From Oasisia sp. SBJ-2009 (lineage: Eukaryota; Annelida; Polychaeta; Sabellida; Siboglinidae), in contig OZ024863.1 of the NCBI GenBank assembly GCA_964017155.1, positions 44,212,830 through 44,276,829 on the forward strand: a stretch of DNA of 64,000 bases. The letters are read 5' to 3'. Each line of letters begins with the position of its first letter. Position 1 is the stretch's first letter. A program made the position numbers and the translations under genes. The notes under the pieces are model-generated. The model saw nothing but the letters and a program-made list of their open reading frames with translations, made no database searches and was not told where the DNA came from. This document shows positions 53,601 through 63,716 of the stretch, one piece after another.

Positions 53601-56600
53601 CTCAGCCATGTGCTGCCATCTGGTGTTGACAATAGTGCCATTGATGCTGGTGACCACAAAGTCGTCTACCGGTGGCAGCACTGCAACAAAGAAGATCCAA
53701 GATAGGGTACAAATACAATACAATATTATGTTTACAATAAGGATCCCCAGTATGTGTACATCGGGCTTCTAAAATGCATATCAGTATGGAAGTAATTGAC
53801 AAATAAAGGGTTTTCAGACTGATGACGATGACATAAAAGGCTAAATATAGATGAACGAATGCGTTCATTAAAAGATTTAATATAACTGAGTATATAATAT
53901 GGTAACAATATAACTGAGTACATAATATGGTAACAAATAAAATATAACAATACCTTTAGTGTGCTGCGGGACAAGTATCTTCACCGTGTCCAGTTCACAT
54001 GGACCCTCACTGTTCCGTGCCTTGATGTATATGTGAACATCTTCACTGGTGCAAGCTTCTATCGTGTACTGAGACAAATCTCCCGCCACCAGCTGCCGTT
54101 GCCACAGCAACCGCGAATGTGCACATTTGTATTTTATTTCGTATTGCAAGCCAGGTCCGAACTCCACGAGATGGTCAATTTTCTGAAAGTGAACACAGAT
54201 CTTATTGAAAACACTTTAGACTGGTCAAGCGACTCAAGTCTTTATTTTTGAAGTTCATTGTGCAACTTTACTTACCCCACTCGCCAGTGTTTTATTATCC
54301 ATGGTTCATACAAAATAGATTTCTGGAGATGAGAAATTAACTAATTTACCAATTCCATCAACCAATCTATATATATACCAGCTCCAACCCTGGCATGTTT
54401 ATTATGTTTGTACTTTTAGTAACTAGCATGTCAGTTTAATTATTAATTAATTAATAGTTTACTAATTCACATATATTTTGTTTTTATTAATTACAATTGA
54501 CACAAATATTGCATTTTTGTAGTTATTTGTTATTAATGAACTATTATGTATATTATATATTTATTTATTCTGCAACTATATAGGTATTTTATACACAACC
54601 TTATTTTATACTATATTGTTTGTACATTTATTTAATGTTCAGACAGACTGATACTTAAAATGAATCCCCCAAGGAATTTTAAACATACTGTCTTTGTCAT
54701 GTGCAATAACAGTCAATAACGACTGTCTACAAACTGAAATTTCTGTTTGCAACATGAACATGTCGCCAAAACAAAGTCCAAAAGATACAGAGTCAACATA
54801 AAATTACAAAACAAAAATTACAAAATGGAGTTAGAGAAGACACCCGCTTACCTTCCAGTGCAGGGTGATCTCCCTACAGTCACTCCCACAGGTCTCCCCT
54901 ATCTCAAAGCTGCTCCTGGTCACCTGAGGGTTGGCTCCTGGCACTGGAAGCAAGAGGAAAGGAACACTGACGACAGGCTTACATGATGGTCATGGTAGAG
55001 TCACTACACGCAGTAGTTATACAGATACATGACTGTGCATGGCAGACCATCACCATTGTTGTTTAAACCACCCCAAGTCTATGTAGTGACACCTAAATCA
55101 ATGAACCATTTGAGTGGTCCCACTAGATCACATGCAACATTTCAGCCCGAAACATAAAAAACTGACAAAGATGTGGGTTCACAAAAAAAAAAAAAAAAAA
55201 AAAAAACAAACAAACACACAAACACACAAACAGAGAAACACTGTTTTATAACATAGAACAATTTGAGTTAGCACCATCTGCATATTTGTGTGATCAGTTA
55301 CAATGTGTTCTTCCAGTGTGTTCAGTAGAACATATCCTACAGCTGCGATCAGTCGAATGCCTCTGACCATGAGCTGAATCTTGTTCTCAGCCAAAGTCCT
55401 CAGTTCCTTCAGGTTTGTTCTCAATGTGGGCTACATCTGATAGAACATGGTCCTACATCTGTTGGTCAGTGTACAGGTCTTTGTAGTGACATAACAACGT
55501 CATTTCCACCCTCTGTACTAGTTAGCACCTTGCTCAATGAATTCATTGCATCTCTGTGCAGGAGTATATCTAGCATCCATTGCACATCTTTAAGGATCCC
55601 TTTCACAGACAGCACAGCACGATTGTCTTGCACATGTTATGTTGTGTGTGGCTGGATGGTGAGTGCCCAGAGGTCCAGTGGATGACTGATATCAAGCTTG
55701 TTCAAAACTGCCTTTGTAGCCACACAGCAGCTTATGTTGCTGTGATGCATGTATTGTACAACTGTAGTTCTTCGTCTATGTAATCTTCACTCGAACAAGC
55801 CATAGCATCCACAAGATGTACCACGTTACATGGGCAAACATTAGAAGCCCCAAACCAAACCCTTTCTTAAACCTCATCAGTAACTTCAAGTACATTGTTA
55901 GAGCCTCCATTTTCCAAATTAGTCTGGATTTTAGAACAATAAAACAATCTCAAAAATCTGTTTGACATAATATGGTGAAGAGACTACATGAATCTAAACA
56001 ATCATGGTTATTGACTATGGCTGTGGACATAGTTGAACTGGTATTTCTGTTTTGAAACTAGTTTGTTTAACCATCAAAAATGATATCCCATGCAATATGT
56101 TATATCACCAACTGATAACTTTTAATTTCTTCCATAATCATGTAAAACGTATAGAAACTGAATGAAAAGACAACATATTCAACACATCCTGGTATTCATT
56201 TCTCTCTAAAAAGTGCACATCTGGATGAGCACATCGTACAAGTGAATCTATGGCATTGGCTTACCATATATCATATGGTACACAGGTCTAGTTATCATCA
56301 GATGACAGCCCATACAAAGGATAACATATGGAAGGCACACATGGGAAAACAAACAAACAAGCAGACAAACAAGCAGACCTGCAGGCTGACTGCGGAAATG
56401 GACAGTGGAGGGGTCACTCCAGAAACCCCCTTCTTTGGGGCGTGTTTTCACTGTGAGGCTGTAGCTGGTAAAGGGCATCACATCAAGGGTGAAGTTTGCC
56501 TGAAACTCTGTAGTCACCGTCGTCTCCTGGAACAGAGGGATGAAGTGATTCAACATGTGTTCCATTCTAATGAAATAAACACTTTCTGCTACTTGACACC

Positions 56601-59600
56601 CATTCATGCACAACAAAATAACCACTTGACTTGACTCCATTGGTCACCTAAGTTTTGACCAAACAACAAATCAGGAATTAAGTCGCCCACAATTGTTTTG
56701 TGCACAAGAAAAAAGACACCTAACTCATGCTCCATTAATTGTCTGACTCTGGCAGAAATGCACATATCTAATAATAATTAATATAATTTTCGATGTCCAG
56801 TTTCATTCCCTGGCCTGTTGTGACTGGACTCAGCTGCCAACTGCAAAATATTTCTGGGTCAAATTAAACAATAATGTAATGCAACATTGGAATCTAACAC
56901 CACACCTACTTCCTCGACACTGTAATCAGTGCACTAGTCATAGACATATTATATCCACCACTGGCTACTGTTCATTTATATGTCTGAGTGAGCTGAGACA
57001 ACACAGAATGAACTAAACTATACATGCTTCAAAAAATGGCTGTGAAATGATTCAATCTAAGATTCTCTCAACTATGAGCCCAATAAGGGCTTAACCACTA
57101 AATAAAGGTTTAACCACTAAATAAAGGTTTAACCACTAAATAAAGGTTTAACCACTAAATAAAGGTTTAACCACTACAATAAGAGTTTAACCACTACAAT
57201 AAGAGTTTAACCACTACAATAAGGGTTTAACCACTAAATAAAGGTTTAACCAATACAATAAGAGTTTAACCACTACAATAAGAGTTTAACCACTACAATA
57301 AGAGTTTAACCACTACAATAAGAGTTTAACCAATACAATAAGAGTTTAACCACTACAATAAGAGTTTAACCACTACAATAAGAGTTTAACCACTACAATA
57401 AGAGTTTAACCACTACAATAAGAGTTTAACCAATACAATAAGAGTTTAACCAATACAATAAGAGTTTAACCACTACAATAAGAGTTTAACCACTACAATA
57501 AGAGTTTAACCACTACAATAAGAGTTTAACCACTACAATAAGAGTTTAACCACTACAATAAGAGTTTAACCAATACAATAAGAGTTTAACCACTACAATA
57601 AGAGTTTAACCACGACAATAAGAGTTTAACCACTACAATAAGAGTTTAACCACTACAATAAGAGTTTAACCACTACAATAAGAGTTTAACCACTACAATA
57701 AGAGTTTAACCAATACAATAAGAGTTTAACCACTACAATAAGAGTTTAACCACTACAATAAGAGTTTAACCACTACAATAAGAGTTTAACCACTACAATA
57801 AGAGTTTAACCAATACAATAAGAGTTTAACCACTACAATAAGAGTTTAACCACTACAATAAGAGTTTAACCACTACAATAAGAGTTTAACCACTACAATA
57901 AGAGTTTAACCAATACAATAAGAGTTTAACCACTACAAGTCTACAATGAGAGTTTAACCACTACAATAAGAGTTTAACCACTGCCGTGCCCCCCAAGAAC
58001 ACGGTCACTTACCAGCCACTGGCTGTCATACAGGCCACGGTCAGTTTTGAACTGGAAGTGGACAAGCAGGCGTTTGTCAGGGGCAGGAGGTGTCCAGCTG
58101 ACCACAACCCTCGTACTGTTCACCTGTGTCACATGTAGGTCTGTCACACTGGCCGGCTTCACTGAAACGACACCAACACCTCTCTGTAACGACCAGCACA
58201 AACTTCAGCATGGAGAGCATGGCTACAGTTCTCATTTTATTCTAGACACAGATACTTTCGTAGCAACAGTAAGTTTTGTTATAAACTATTATATTACGTG
58301 TAATTGCATCTACGGTTGAATTTGTCAGTGACTATTGTTTTAAATATTTCTTATGAACAATAATGATGCTACAGTATATAAGCTTAGTGTTCTTGACATA
58401 AAAATTACTATTTTGCATGAATGAGAACCCATAAGATTACGTATTTTCACCTGTAAATTATTGACGAAATGTGTACACAACAATTAGACATCCCTGTGAA
58501 TTCTGACACAGATCAGACTATGTGTAAGATCTTATTATTTCTATATGATAACAATGTAGTCACGAAATCTTCCTGCAATGACCAAGCCTTAACAGTGGTT
58601 TTGTAACAGTTCATAGGGACATGTTCATACAACAGTACATCATTTACTAATTAATCAACTATCATTCAATCAATTATAATCAATTCGCAATGATAATTAA
58701 CACAGCCATATTTCTGGCTACAAGTCAATCCGGAGTTCAAAAATTCATCATTACCAACATTCGTTGCACAATTGAACTGACTTGAACATGCCTGCCCACC
58801 CCCATATTTCAACTGGCAATCTCCCTGTATTAATTTGTCAATTTTACGGTAGATGTTATCTTGTTCAGCATTTGTTACCACAGTAATAACCACATTGTCA
58901 CTGCTATGTTATAATTACTTTTGACTCAACTCAAGCCAACAATGTGACAAGTGACATAAAAATTACTGATCCCATCACTGTAATCAAATGCAATGTCACT
59001 CAGCTAACTGCTTAACGGTTGTGTGGGTTTAGACGACACACAAAAGTAGCAACGACCCAAGATCGTGGGGGTTCCAGGTGGAATAGATAGGCCGTGAGCA
59101 TGGGATGCTGGGTATCTGGGCCCATACATGCAACCCGGGATAAACTTAGCACGGTTGACCCGTGAGTGTCAGGAGTGATTTAAATGAGAGTGACATCACT
59201 GAAGACAACTGCAGTGGAAGTGTGTAGTCAACATGCCAGGGGTGGTTAAAAAAACAGAGGGGTTTCGATTACGCAGTTTACCCTCGGAGCACGGGAAAAC
59301 AACAAGCGTAAGGGTGCCCTCGAGGTGTGACAAGCGAATTTGGGGTTCGACAAGGAAGGGTGGCAGCAATCGCCCTGAGGGTGTGTAACTGATAGGCCGA
59401 ACCAGCCACGAAGAATGCACGTCTTCGGGACATGACAAGGGAAGCGCTACAGAGAAATGCAGCCATGTTCTTGTCCCAACACACACTGCTAAAACAACAA
59501 TGGGAAATGTTCCTACCTATGGCGGACGTGTTGAAGTCGCGTATTTCCGAGTAGATTGTGCCGAGTAGATTCTCCACCTCCACCTGTACGTAGTACGTCG

Positions 59601-60920
59601 TGTCCAGTCGCAGACTGTTTGGACCGTCTCGTATTGACCATGTGCAGTTGTCTTCGTTGGAATTTGGACATTCGTACCACGTGCTCGTGTTACTGCAAAT
59701 TCAATTCAATTTCAATTCAACTTCACTTTATTGTCCTTAAAAAGGATATGCATTGTACAACTCATGATCACATCTAAAATATATGGGATGGTCGCAACAA
59801 AATGCAAGTGAATTCCAGATGTATCCACTATAAGAACAGTTCAACCGGTTGACAGCAATATGACTCATTTAGTATTCAACATTCTAATGGCCACAGGCAC
59901 AAAACTCCTGCTATAGCGAGATGTTTTACATTTTATACAATGGTATCTCCTTTGAGACGAAGTACATTGAAGAACGTAGAGAGCGGGTGATCAGACTCAG
60001 TAGCGACAGCACGAGCTTTCTTCAAAATTGCATGGTCGATTATGATGACCTCACATAAAATTCTACGATTAATTCTACGCACGAAACCTTTGTTACTGTA
60101 TCATTTGACGAGTTGAGACTCCAACACTTACCGACAACATGAAGTAAATAATATTTTCTACGACATGCAGAGTAAAAGAATGGGCAAATTTGTGTTGACA
60201 TAATGATGCTCAGCTTTAGAAATTCAACAAACGAACTGCTGTCAAATGCACATTATGATATTATGACAATGTGACAGTGACTATGTTCACATCAAACTTT
60301 GACAAATAGAACAGTAAATTGTTCAAGAATGTAAGATGCTGTTCTATTAGGATAACCCCCAAACTTATAATACTGCGAATCAGTGGATGAATTGATGGCA
60401 AAAATTGCATTGTACGTTTACATTACAACCAATCTAAGAACAGACTTTCACAGAAAACAAGCCTATGTCAACCCCTTCTTGCCCTGCACATGGAAACAGT
60501 GGGACAACAAGTGTCACTTAATGTGTCAATTAACTAGATTACTATCCTAGGTACCCTTTTGATCACAATCTGTAAAGGAAATTGACACCGTTCGTTATGT
60601 AGTAAGTGTATTATAGCACACAAAAACAAATGAAAGGCATAATTACTATTTCTATACAACAAAGCCACTGACTGAGCCCATCTTCAAGATGTTGTGCCAG
60701 ATGGCAAAACAGAAACTGAAACCTGTACGTGAGTCAGTAAACTGCAGATGACAAGCCACTCACAAGATTGTGTTCCACAGCAGTCTTGCGTGGGTGCTGT
60801 CAATCTTGCGGTACAGCTTGTGGTGTAGTTTCTGCTGCTGTAGTGTCGGCGTCCACGTACACACCATCCACTCCCAGTTGTACACGACACAGCCACTGAT
60901 CTTTGGCGTCAGAGGACGTC
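46384..60920 (-). CDS. gp130-type class I cytokine receptor (14 exons, 5' end outside window)
   Basis: Single-pass receptor; about 1,030 residues are in the window. Exons in coding order: 60920-60764, 59692-59517, 58161-58013, 56526-56379, 54943-54852, 54182-53954, 53680-53529, 52904-52742, 51476-51321, 51045-50881, 50174-50087, 49114-49039, 48726-48682, 47679-46384. All splice sites are GT-AG and phases agree throughout; the total is divisible by three with one stop (TAA, 46386-46384). Layout: cytokine-binding module (D1 with C-x10-C-x-W, D2 ending GFWSDPS), three FN3 domains, a TM helix, a Box1-like motif and a long Tyr-containing tail. Each ectodomain is coded by two exons and bounded by phase-1 introns, as in vertebrate gp130/LIFR genes. 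It should signal through JAK kinases and STATs after ligand-driven dimerisation (family knowledge). Ligand unknown. One acceptor is ambiguous by 6 nt (54943 or 54937). Confidence 0.9.
47869..47926. repeat. (AT)n microsatellite
   Basis: Simple AT repeat in the intron before the tail exon. Confidence 0.93.
47927..48681. other. receptor intron, no gene seen
   Basis: AT-rich; nothing recognised. Confidence 0.6.
48682..49114 (-). CDS. receptor juxtamembrane exons with Box1-like motif
   Basis: The first exon (49114-49039) encodes RCCKLRHWYSSGLSIKLPAPSERRR directly after the TM helix: two Cys and basic residues at the membrane, then hydrophobic-K-L-P-A-P, which fits the proline-rich Box1 that binds JAK FERM domains. 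A 45-nt exon (48726-48682) follows with SLQMSTASDAPLTGY. Both are phase 0 at their 3' ends. The Box1 call rests on position and the P-x-P motif; Box2 was not recognised. Confidence 0.8.
48882..48965. repeat. long hairpin (35-bp arms, 14-nt loop)
   Basis: Arms 48882-48916 and 48931-48965 pair with two mismatches (ACGTTAGATTGACACACTAG against its complement, then CAGTAGTCA). Lies in the intron between two short receptor exons. It may be a small MITE or a structured RNA precursor. Confidence 0.85.
49115..50086. other. receptor intron, no gene seen
   Basis: AT-rich; nothing recognised apart from scattered short direct repeats. Confidence 0.55.
50087..50174 (-). CDS. receptor transmembrane exon
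   Basis: Encodes GLSSGAIAAIVVSVVIGDIF followed by LIIGVVTLFM, a hydrophobic span of about 25 residues with no long charged break except one Asp. Phase 1 in, phase 2 out; the next exon supplies the last base of Met and then basic residues, the expected stop-transfer signal. Confidence 0.92.
50597..50822 (-). mobile_element. SINE copy, tRNA-like head partly preserved
   Basis: Same body blocks as the SINE at 52,055-52,365 (TATTCATTCATACA-TTGAGCAACGTAGAGT, CACAGCAGCACAGGGTTCAAAC). The head (GGTTCAAA B-box-like, GCTCAGTGGATAGAGCAGTG as read on the - strand) points to a tRNA-derived promoter. Confidence 0.7.
50881..51476 (-). CDS. receptor FN3 domain D5 (two exons)
   Basis: Exons 51476-51321 and 51045-50881. 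FN3 landmarks: SPPRHVRF start, the conserved Trp in LTVEWETPSC, YIISYVIYYCVVD on strand C, and TDLEVERTYSVRMDSVTVAG on strands E-F. Membrane-proximal domain, phase 1 at both ends. Confidence 0.87.
51531..51830 (+). mobile_element. second tRNA-headed SINE-like repeat
   Basis: A-box-like TGGTTAAGCAGTCAGAG at about 51,533 and B-box-like GGGTTAAAATCC at 51,575-51,586, followed by an unrelated body to about 51,830. Orientation opposite to the receptor gene. Confidence 0.55.
51860..51960 (-). mobile_element. possible diverged CR1 3' tail
   Basis: AACAAGGTTTATCAAGAT and GGACAAGGAAGC-ATTATCATGAGTCCA resemble the 3' end of the CR1 element at 1,556 and its copy at 60,958. Too short to be certain. Confidence 0.35.
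52055..52365 (-). mobile_element. tRNA-derived SINE, nearly full length
   Basis: On the - strand the head has an A box (TGGCTCAGGCG, 52353-52342) and a B box (GGTTTCAAATC, 52311-52301). The body has CTCTACATTGCTCCAGTTCACTCAGC, TACCTGGCTATAGTCAGTGG and AGTCCTGAGGACCGG as landmarks in order. Shares its body with copies at 31,616, 50,597 and 56,925. Confidence 0.8.
52742..53680 (-). CDS. receptor FN3 domain D4 (two exons)
   Basis: Exons 53680-53529 and 52904-52742. Starts LPPVDDFVVTSINGTIV, with the FN3 Trp in TRWQHM, YTLYWC on strand C, and ends with FGITASSEDSSSGISWADCLY, a block reminiscent of the fourth domain of gp130-family receptors. Phase 1 boundaries. Confidence 0.87.
53954..54943 (-). 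CDS. receptor FN3 domain D3 (two exons)
   Basis: Exons 54943-54852 and 54182-53954. PGANPQVTRSSFEIGETCGS opens the domain, REITLHWK carries the FN3 Trp, LQYEIKYKCA is strand C, and HIYIKARNSEG is strand F with the usual small-residue turn. Two acceptors 6 nt apart (54943 or 54937) both keep the frame; the first AG gives two extra residues (VP). Confidence 0.85.
54986..56378. other. receptor intron, no gene seen
   Basis: Holds a poly-A run (55,182-55,205) next to a CAAACA repeat, which could be the tail of an old retrocopy; the adjoining 55,250-55,870 is GC-richer but reads with stops in every frame. A CAAACAAG-type repeat lies at 56,349-56,378. Confidence 0.5.
56379..58161 (-). CDS. receptor cytokine-binding domain D2 (two exons)
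   Basis: Exons 58161-58013 and 56526-56379. VKPASVTDLHVTQVNSTRVV opens the domain, VVSWTPPAP carries the FN3 Trp, LVHFQFKTD is strand C, and SYSLTVKTRPKEGGFWSDPS ends it. WSDPS stands where WSxWS belongs: the first Trp-Ser is kept, the second is replaced by Pro-Ser. D2 is split by a 1.5-kb intron containing the 20-bp minisatellite. Confidence 0.88.
56925..57085 (-). mobile_element. SINE copy, diverged, at the edge of a minisatellite
   Basis: Contains the body blocks TATATCCACCACTGGCTA, GAGTGAGCTGAGACAACACAGA and a head-like GAGCCCAATAAGGGCTTAACCACT. The last bases are also the first unit of the adjoining 20-bp array. Confidence 0.6.
57086..57983. repeat. 20-bp minisatellite (ACTACAATAAGAGTTTAACC), about 45 units
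   Basis: Nearly perfect 20-bp tandem array; the first units (AAATAAAGGTTTAACCACT) are variants and resemble the head of the flanking SINE. Single-base variants (CAAT for CACT) recur at intervals, suggesting higher-order amplification. It ends only 24 bp from the D2 exon splice donor. Confidence 0.98.
58162..59516. other. receptor intron, no gene seen
   Basis: AT-rich up to about 58,980, then GC-richer from 59,000 to 59,480. No gene recognised in the GC-richer part. Confidence 0.55.
59517..60920 (-). CDS. receptor cytokine-binding domain D1 (two exons)
   Basis: Exons 60920-60764 and 59692-59517. PKISGCVVYNWEWMVCTWTP gives the first Cys pair with C-x-W, the hallmark of class I cytokine receptors. 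The second exon has ECPNSNEDNCTWS (second Cys pair) and YYVQVEVENLLGTIYSE, the strand F-G block typical of gp130 D1. Phase 1 at both ends. The start is set by the acceptor at 60921; the preceding exon probably lies at or beyond the right edge. Confidence 0.9.
59693..60763. other. receptor intron, no gene seen
   Basis: AT-rich with an AATTCAATTC repeat at 59,698-59,720. Nothing else recognised. Confidence 0.55.
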
Positions 60921-60957
60921 CTGCAAACACAATGGGTCATGTACAGTCATCACCCGA

Positions 60958-61312
60958 TTTTTAACAAGATTTAACAAGATAGCCATCTAGAGATTCCACT
61001 CTAGATGGCAGGTGGACTAGGAAGTCCTTTGGATTATTGAGAGTCCAACCTATCTATCTAAGTATACCCCGCCCGTCTTAGGAATATGTCTATTTTATGT
61101 TTAAATATATTAACACTACTAGCACCTACACAATCAGCTGATAATCTGTTTTATTCATTTACTGTTCGTTGTGAAAATTATAATTTTCTAATATCTAGTC
61201 TACACTGCTTCTTTGCTAATGTAACTTCATGTCCTCTAGTCATTCTCGCTTCCTTGACTGTGAAAAAATATTTCTGTCAACATTTTCATACCCATTCAAT
61301 ATTTTAATATTG
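60958..61312 (-). mobile_element. CR1 3' fragment, second copy
   Basis: About 350 bp matching the 3' end of the CR1 at 1,556, in the same orientation, including the doubled TTTAACAAGA tail, GATGGCAGGTGGAC and ACTACTAGCACCTACACAATCAG. Severely 5'-truncated; only 38 bp from the D1 exon acceptor. Confidence 0.93.
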
Positions 61313-62316
61313 TCATGACTCTTCCTAGATGGTACAGCTGTACTAGTTTATACACATCAACAGCACGACAAAAGAACCTGTTGTCATCATTACTAGTTTG
61401 TCCCAGTATACACGTAATGTCTGCTGTTGCCACAGGTGATAATAATTTTGTGTAATGCTTCCCAGTAAATCAAACAAAATCACCCTCAGCAAAATGTCCC
61501 ACCTCTCAATTACTCCACTTAATAAAGAAACTGACTGTAAACAATCATTTTAGTGTTTTTACTGAACACAGCCAATTCGCAGATCAGAGGACAATGGTAC
61601 AAAGCAGCAAATTGATGTAGAAAGAGGTGACTGGACCTTGGCACTTTGGAGGAGATTCATTTACAATAACCTAACGCTAACTTTAGTATATAGATATGTC
61701 ACTACATGGAATTAGTAGAAAAGAAATAATTCTCTATAATTATGAAGTTGACATTCTTCGTTTCACGTGCTATGATCTATGTAGACATATGGTATTATAT
61801 TTGCTACAATTGTCACACATTGTGGCAGAATAATATTATGTTCATCCACAGACACCTACACATGTTACAACATACGTGGTAATGGTGTACAATTGTAATA
61901 AAATAACCATAACTGCTACTTGAATCTACTTTCTATTCTGATGTAGACCAGATTATGTTAATCCATCTTCAATTTTGCCTACATATTAATATAGTTAGGG
62001 AGAAATTTGCTAATTCAATATGCACTCTGACTGCATTGTTAAACCTGTTTGACTTTTTAACAAAAAAGTACATCTGTTCTGAATCAAGCAAAAGTTTGAA
62101 TACAACAAACTGCAGCAATGTTAGATAACTGCTTGACTGACACAAACAAAACCTATACAAAGTCACCCGGTATTCATTTTTAAGCAAGATGAGTATTGTC
62201 TGAACACATCTCTGATAAAATTACCATAAGTTCCTCAGAGTTCGCTTCATTAGCAAATGTTGTGAAGAATCAGAGTAATATTTTATATAATATATATTCT
62301 TGAGTGAATAAATATC

Positions 62317-62348
<32 letters not shown>

Positions 62349-62355
62349 TATATAT

Positions 62356-62401
<46 letters not shown>

Positions 62402-63090
62402 TAATTTTATTTATTGCAATAGAACTTGACGTAATTTTGCCAATAGAGATTATTTAGTCTTAAAGTGTAATGTGAGCAGTCTGAAGGAGTGGTCTTATTA
62501 CAGGGCAGTCTCAAGTGTTGGTCTCCATATATAACACTCCTCTTGGTCGTAGAGTGGCCTCAAGAAGTTATTCTCATGGTCACTCAAGTGCAATCATCAG
62601 GGCTGGTTTCATAACAGATCGCATTCAAGTGTTGCTTTATTCACCTTGACACTACTTCAACTACAGTACAATGTAGTCCATGGACTGATGGTGTGGTGGA
62701 ATGGGGCATGTTGTTCAGATGGCAAGCAGATGACATCATCTATTGGCTATTGATGATGTTGGAAATACTGCCTTAAAACATGCTGCATATCGTACAGTTA
62801 ACACCACATATTCATTCATTCATTTACCTTGAGGCATTCCATAATTTATATAAATGTTCAGTCTTTTCAGATGGTTACATAATATGTTGCCTACAGTGAT
62901 ACAGACACATAGTCATCTAGACTTGACTCAAAAGCAACGTCTTATTAAATAGCAAGAGTGTAACTGGTATAAAGTGACTTGACTTGATGAACACATTGTA
63001 TAACAATCTATCTCACATATCTGTATTCTTCACAACTACTGACTTCTTATCGAGCACAGCAAGTGTTGTTAGTTTTAGGTGCACACTTCC
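61313..63090. other. receptor intron, no gene seen
   Basis: AT-rich with an (AT)n-type array at 62,316-62,401. Nothing else recognised. Confidence 0.6.
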
Positions 63091-63680
63091 CCAATCTTCC
63101 CATAATATCCTTTGTAAAACTTCCCCCATCTCAACATAATATCCTTTGTACAACTTCCCCAATATCCCCATGATATCCTTTGTACAACTTCATCAATCTC
63201 CCATGATACCCTTTGTACAACTTGCCCAATCTCCCCATGATATCCTTTGTACAACTTCCTCAATCTTCCATGATATCCTTTGTACAACTTCCTCAATCTC
63301 CCCATGATACCCTTTGTACAACTTCCTGAATCTCCCATGATATTATCCTTTGTACAACTTCCTGAATCTCCCATGATATCCTTTGTACAACTTCCTCAAT
63401 CTCCCCATGATACCCTTTGTACAACTTCCTCAATCTCCCATGATATTATCCTTTGTACAATTTCCTGAATCTCCCATGATATCCTTTGTACAACTTCCCC
63501 AATCTCCCCATGATACCCTTTGTACAACTTCCTCAATCTCCCATGATATTATCCTTTATACAACTTCCTGAATCTCCCATGATATCTTTTGCACAACTTC
63601 CTCAATCTCTCCATGATATCTTTTGCACAACTTCCTCAATCTCTCCATGATATCCTTTATACAACTTCCCCAATCCACCC
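63091..63680. repeat. ~36-bp minisatellite (CCTTTGTACAACTTCCTCAATCTCC)
   Basis: About 16 copies of 33-38 bp with CATGATAT as the second half; length differs by short insertions (ATT, CC). Noncoding. Confidence 0.95.
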
Positions 63681-63716
63681 CACCCCAAGAGTAAGAGAGC
63701 ATGATCTGCTATGAAG

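Noticed and set aside
57086..57983. 20-bp array looking like a CRISPR-type repeat
   Set aside because: Units are directly tandem with no unique spacers, and the context is an animal intron.
59196..59583. Minus-strand frames of about 100 codons in a GC-richer intron part
   Set aside because: Two overlapping frames, one running through the D1 exon in the wrong frame; no motif.
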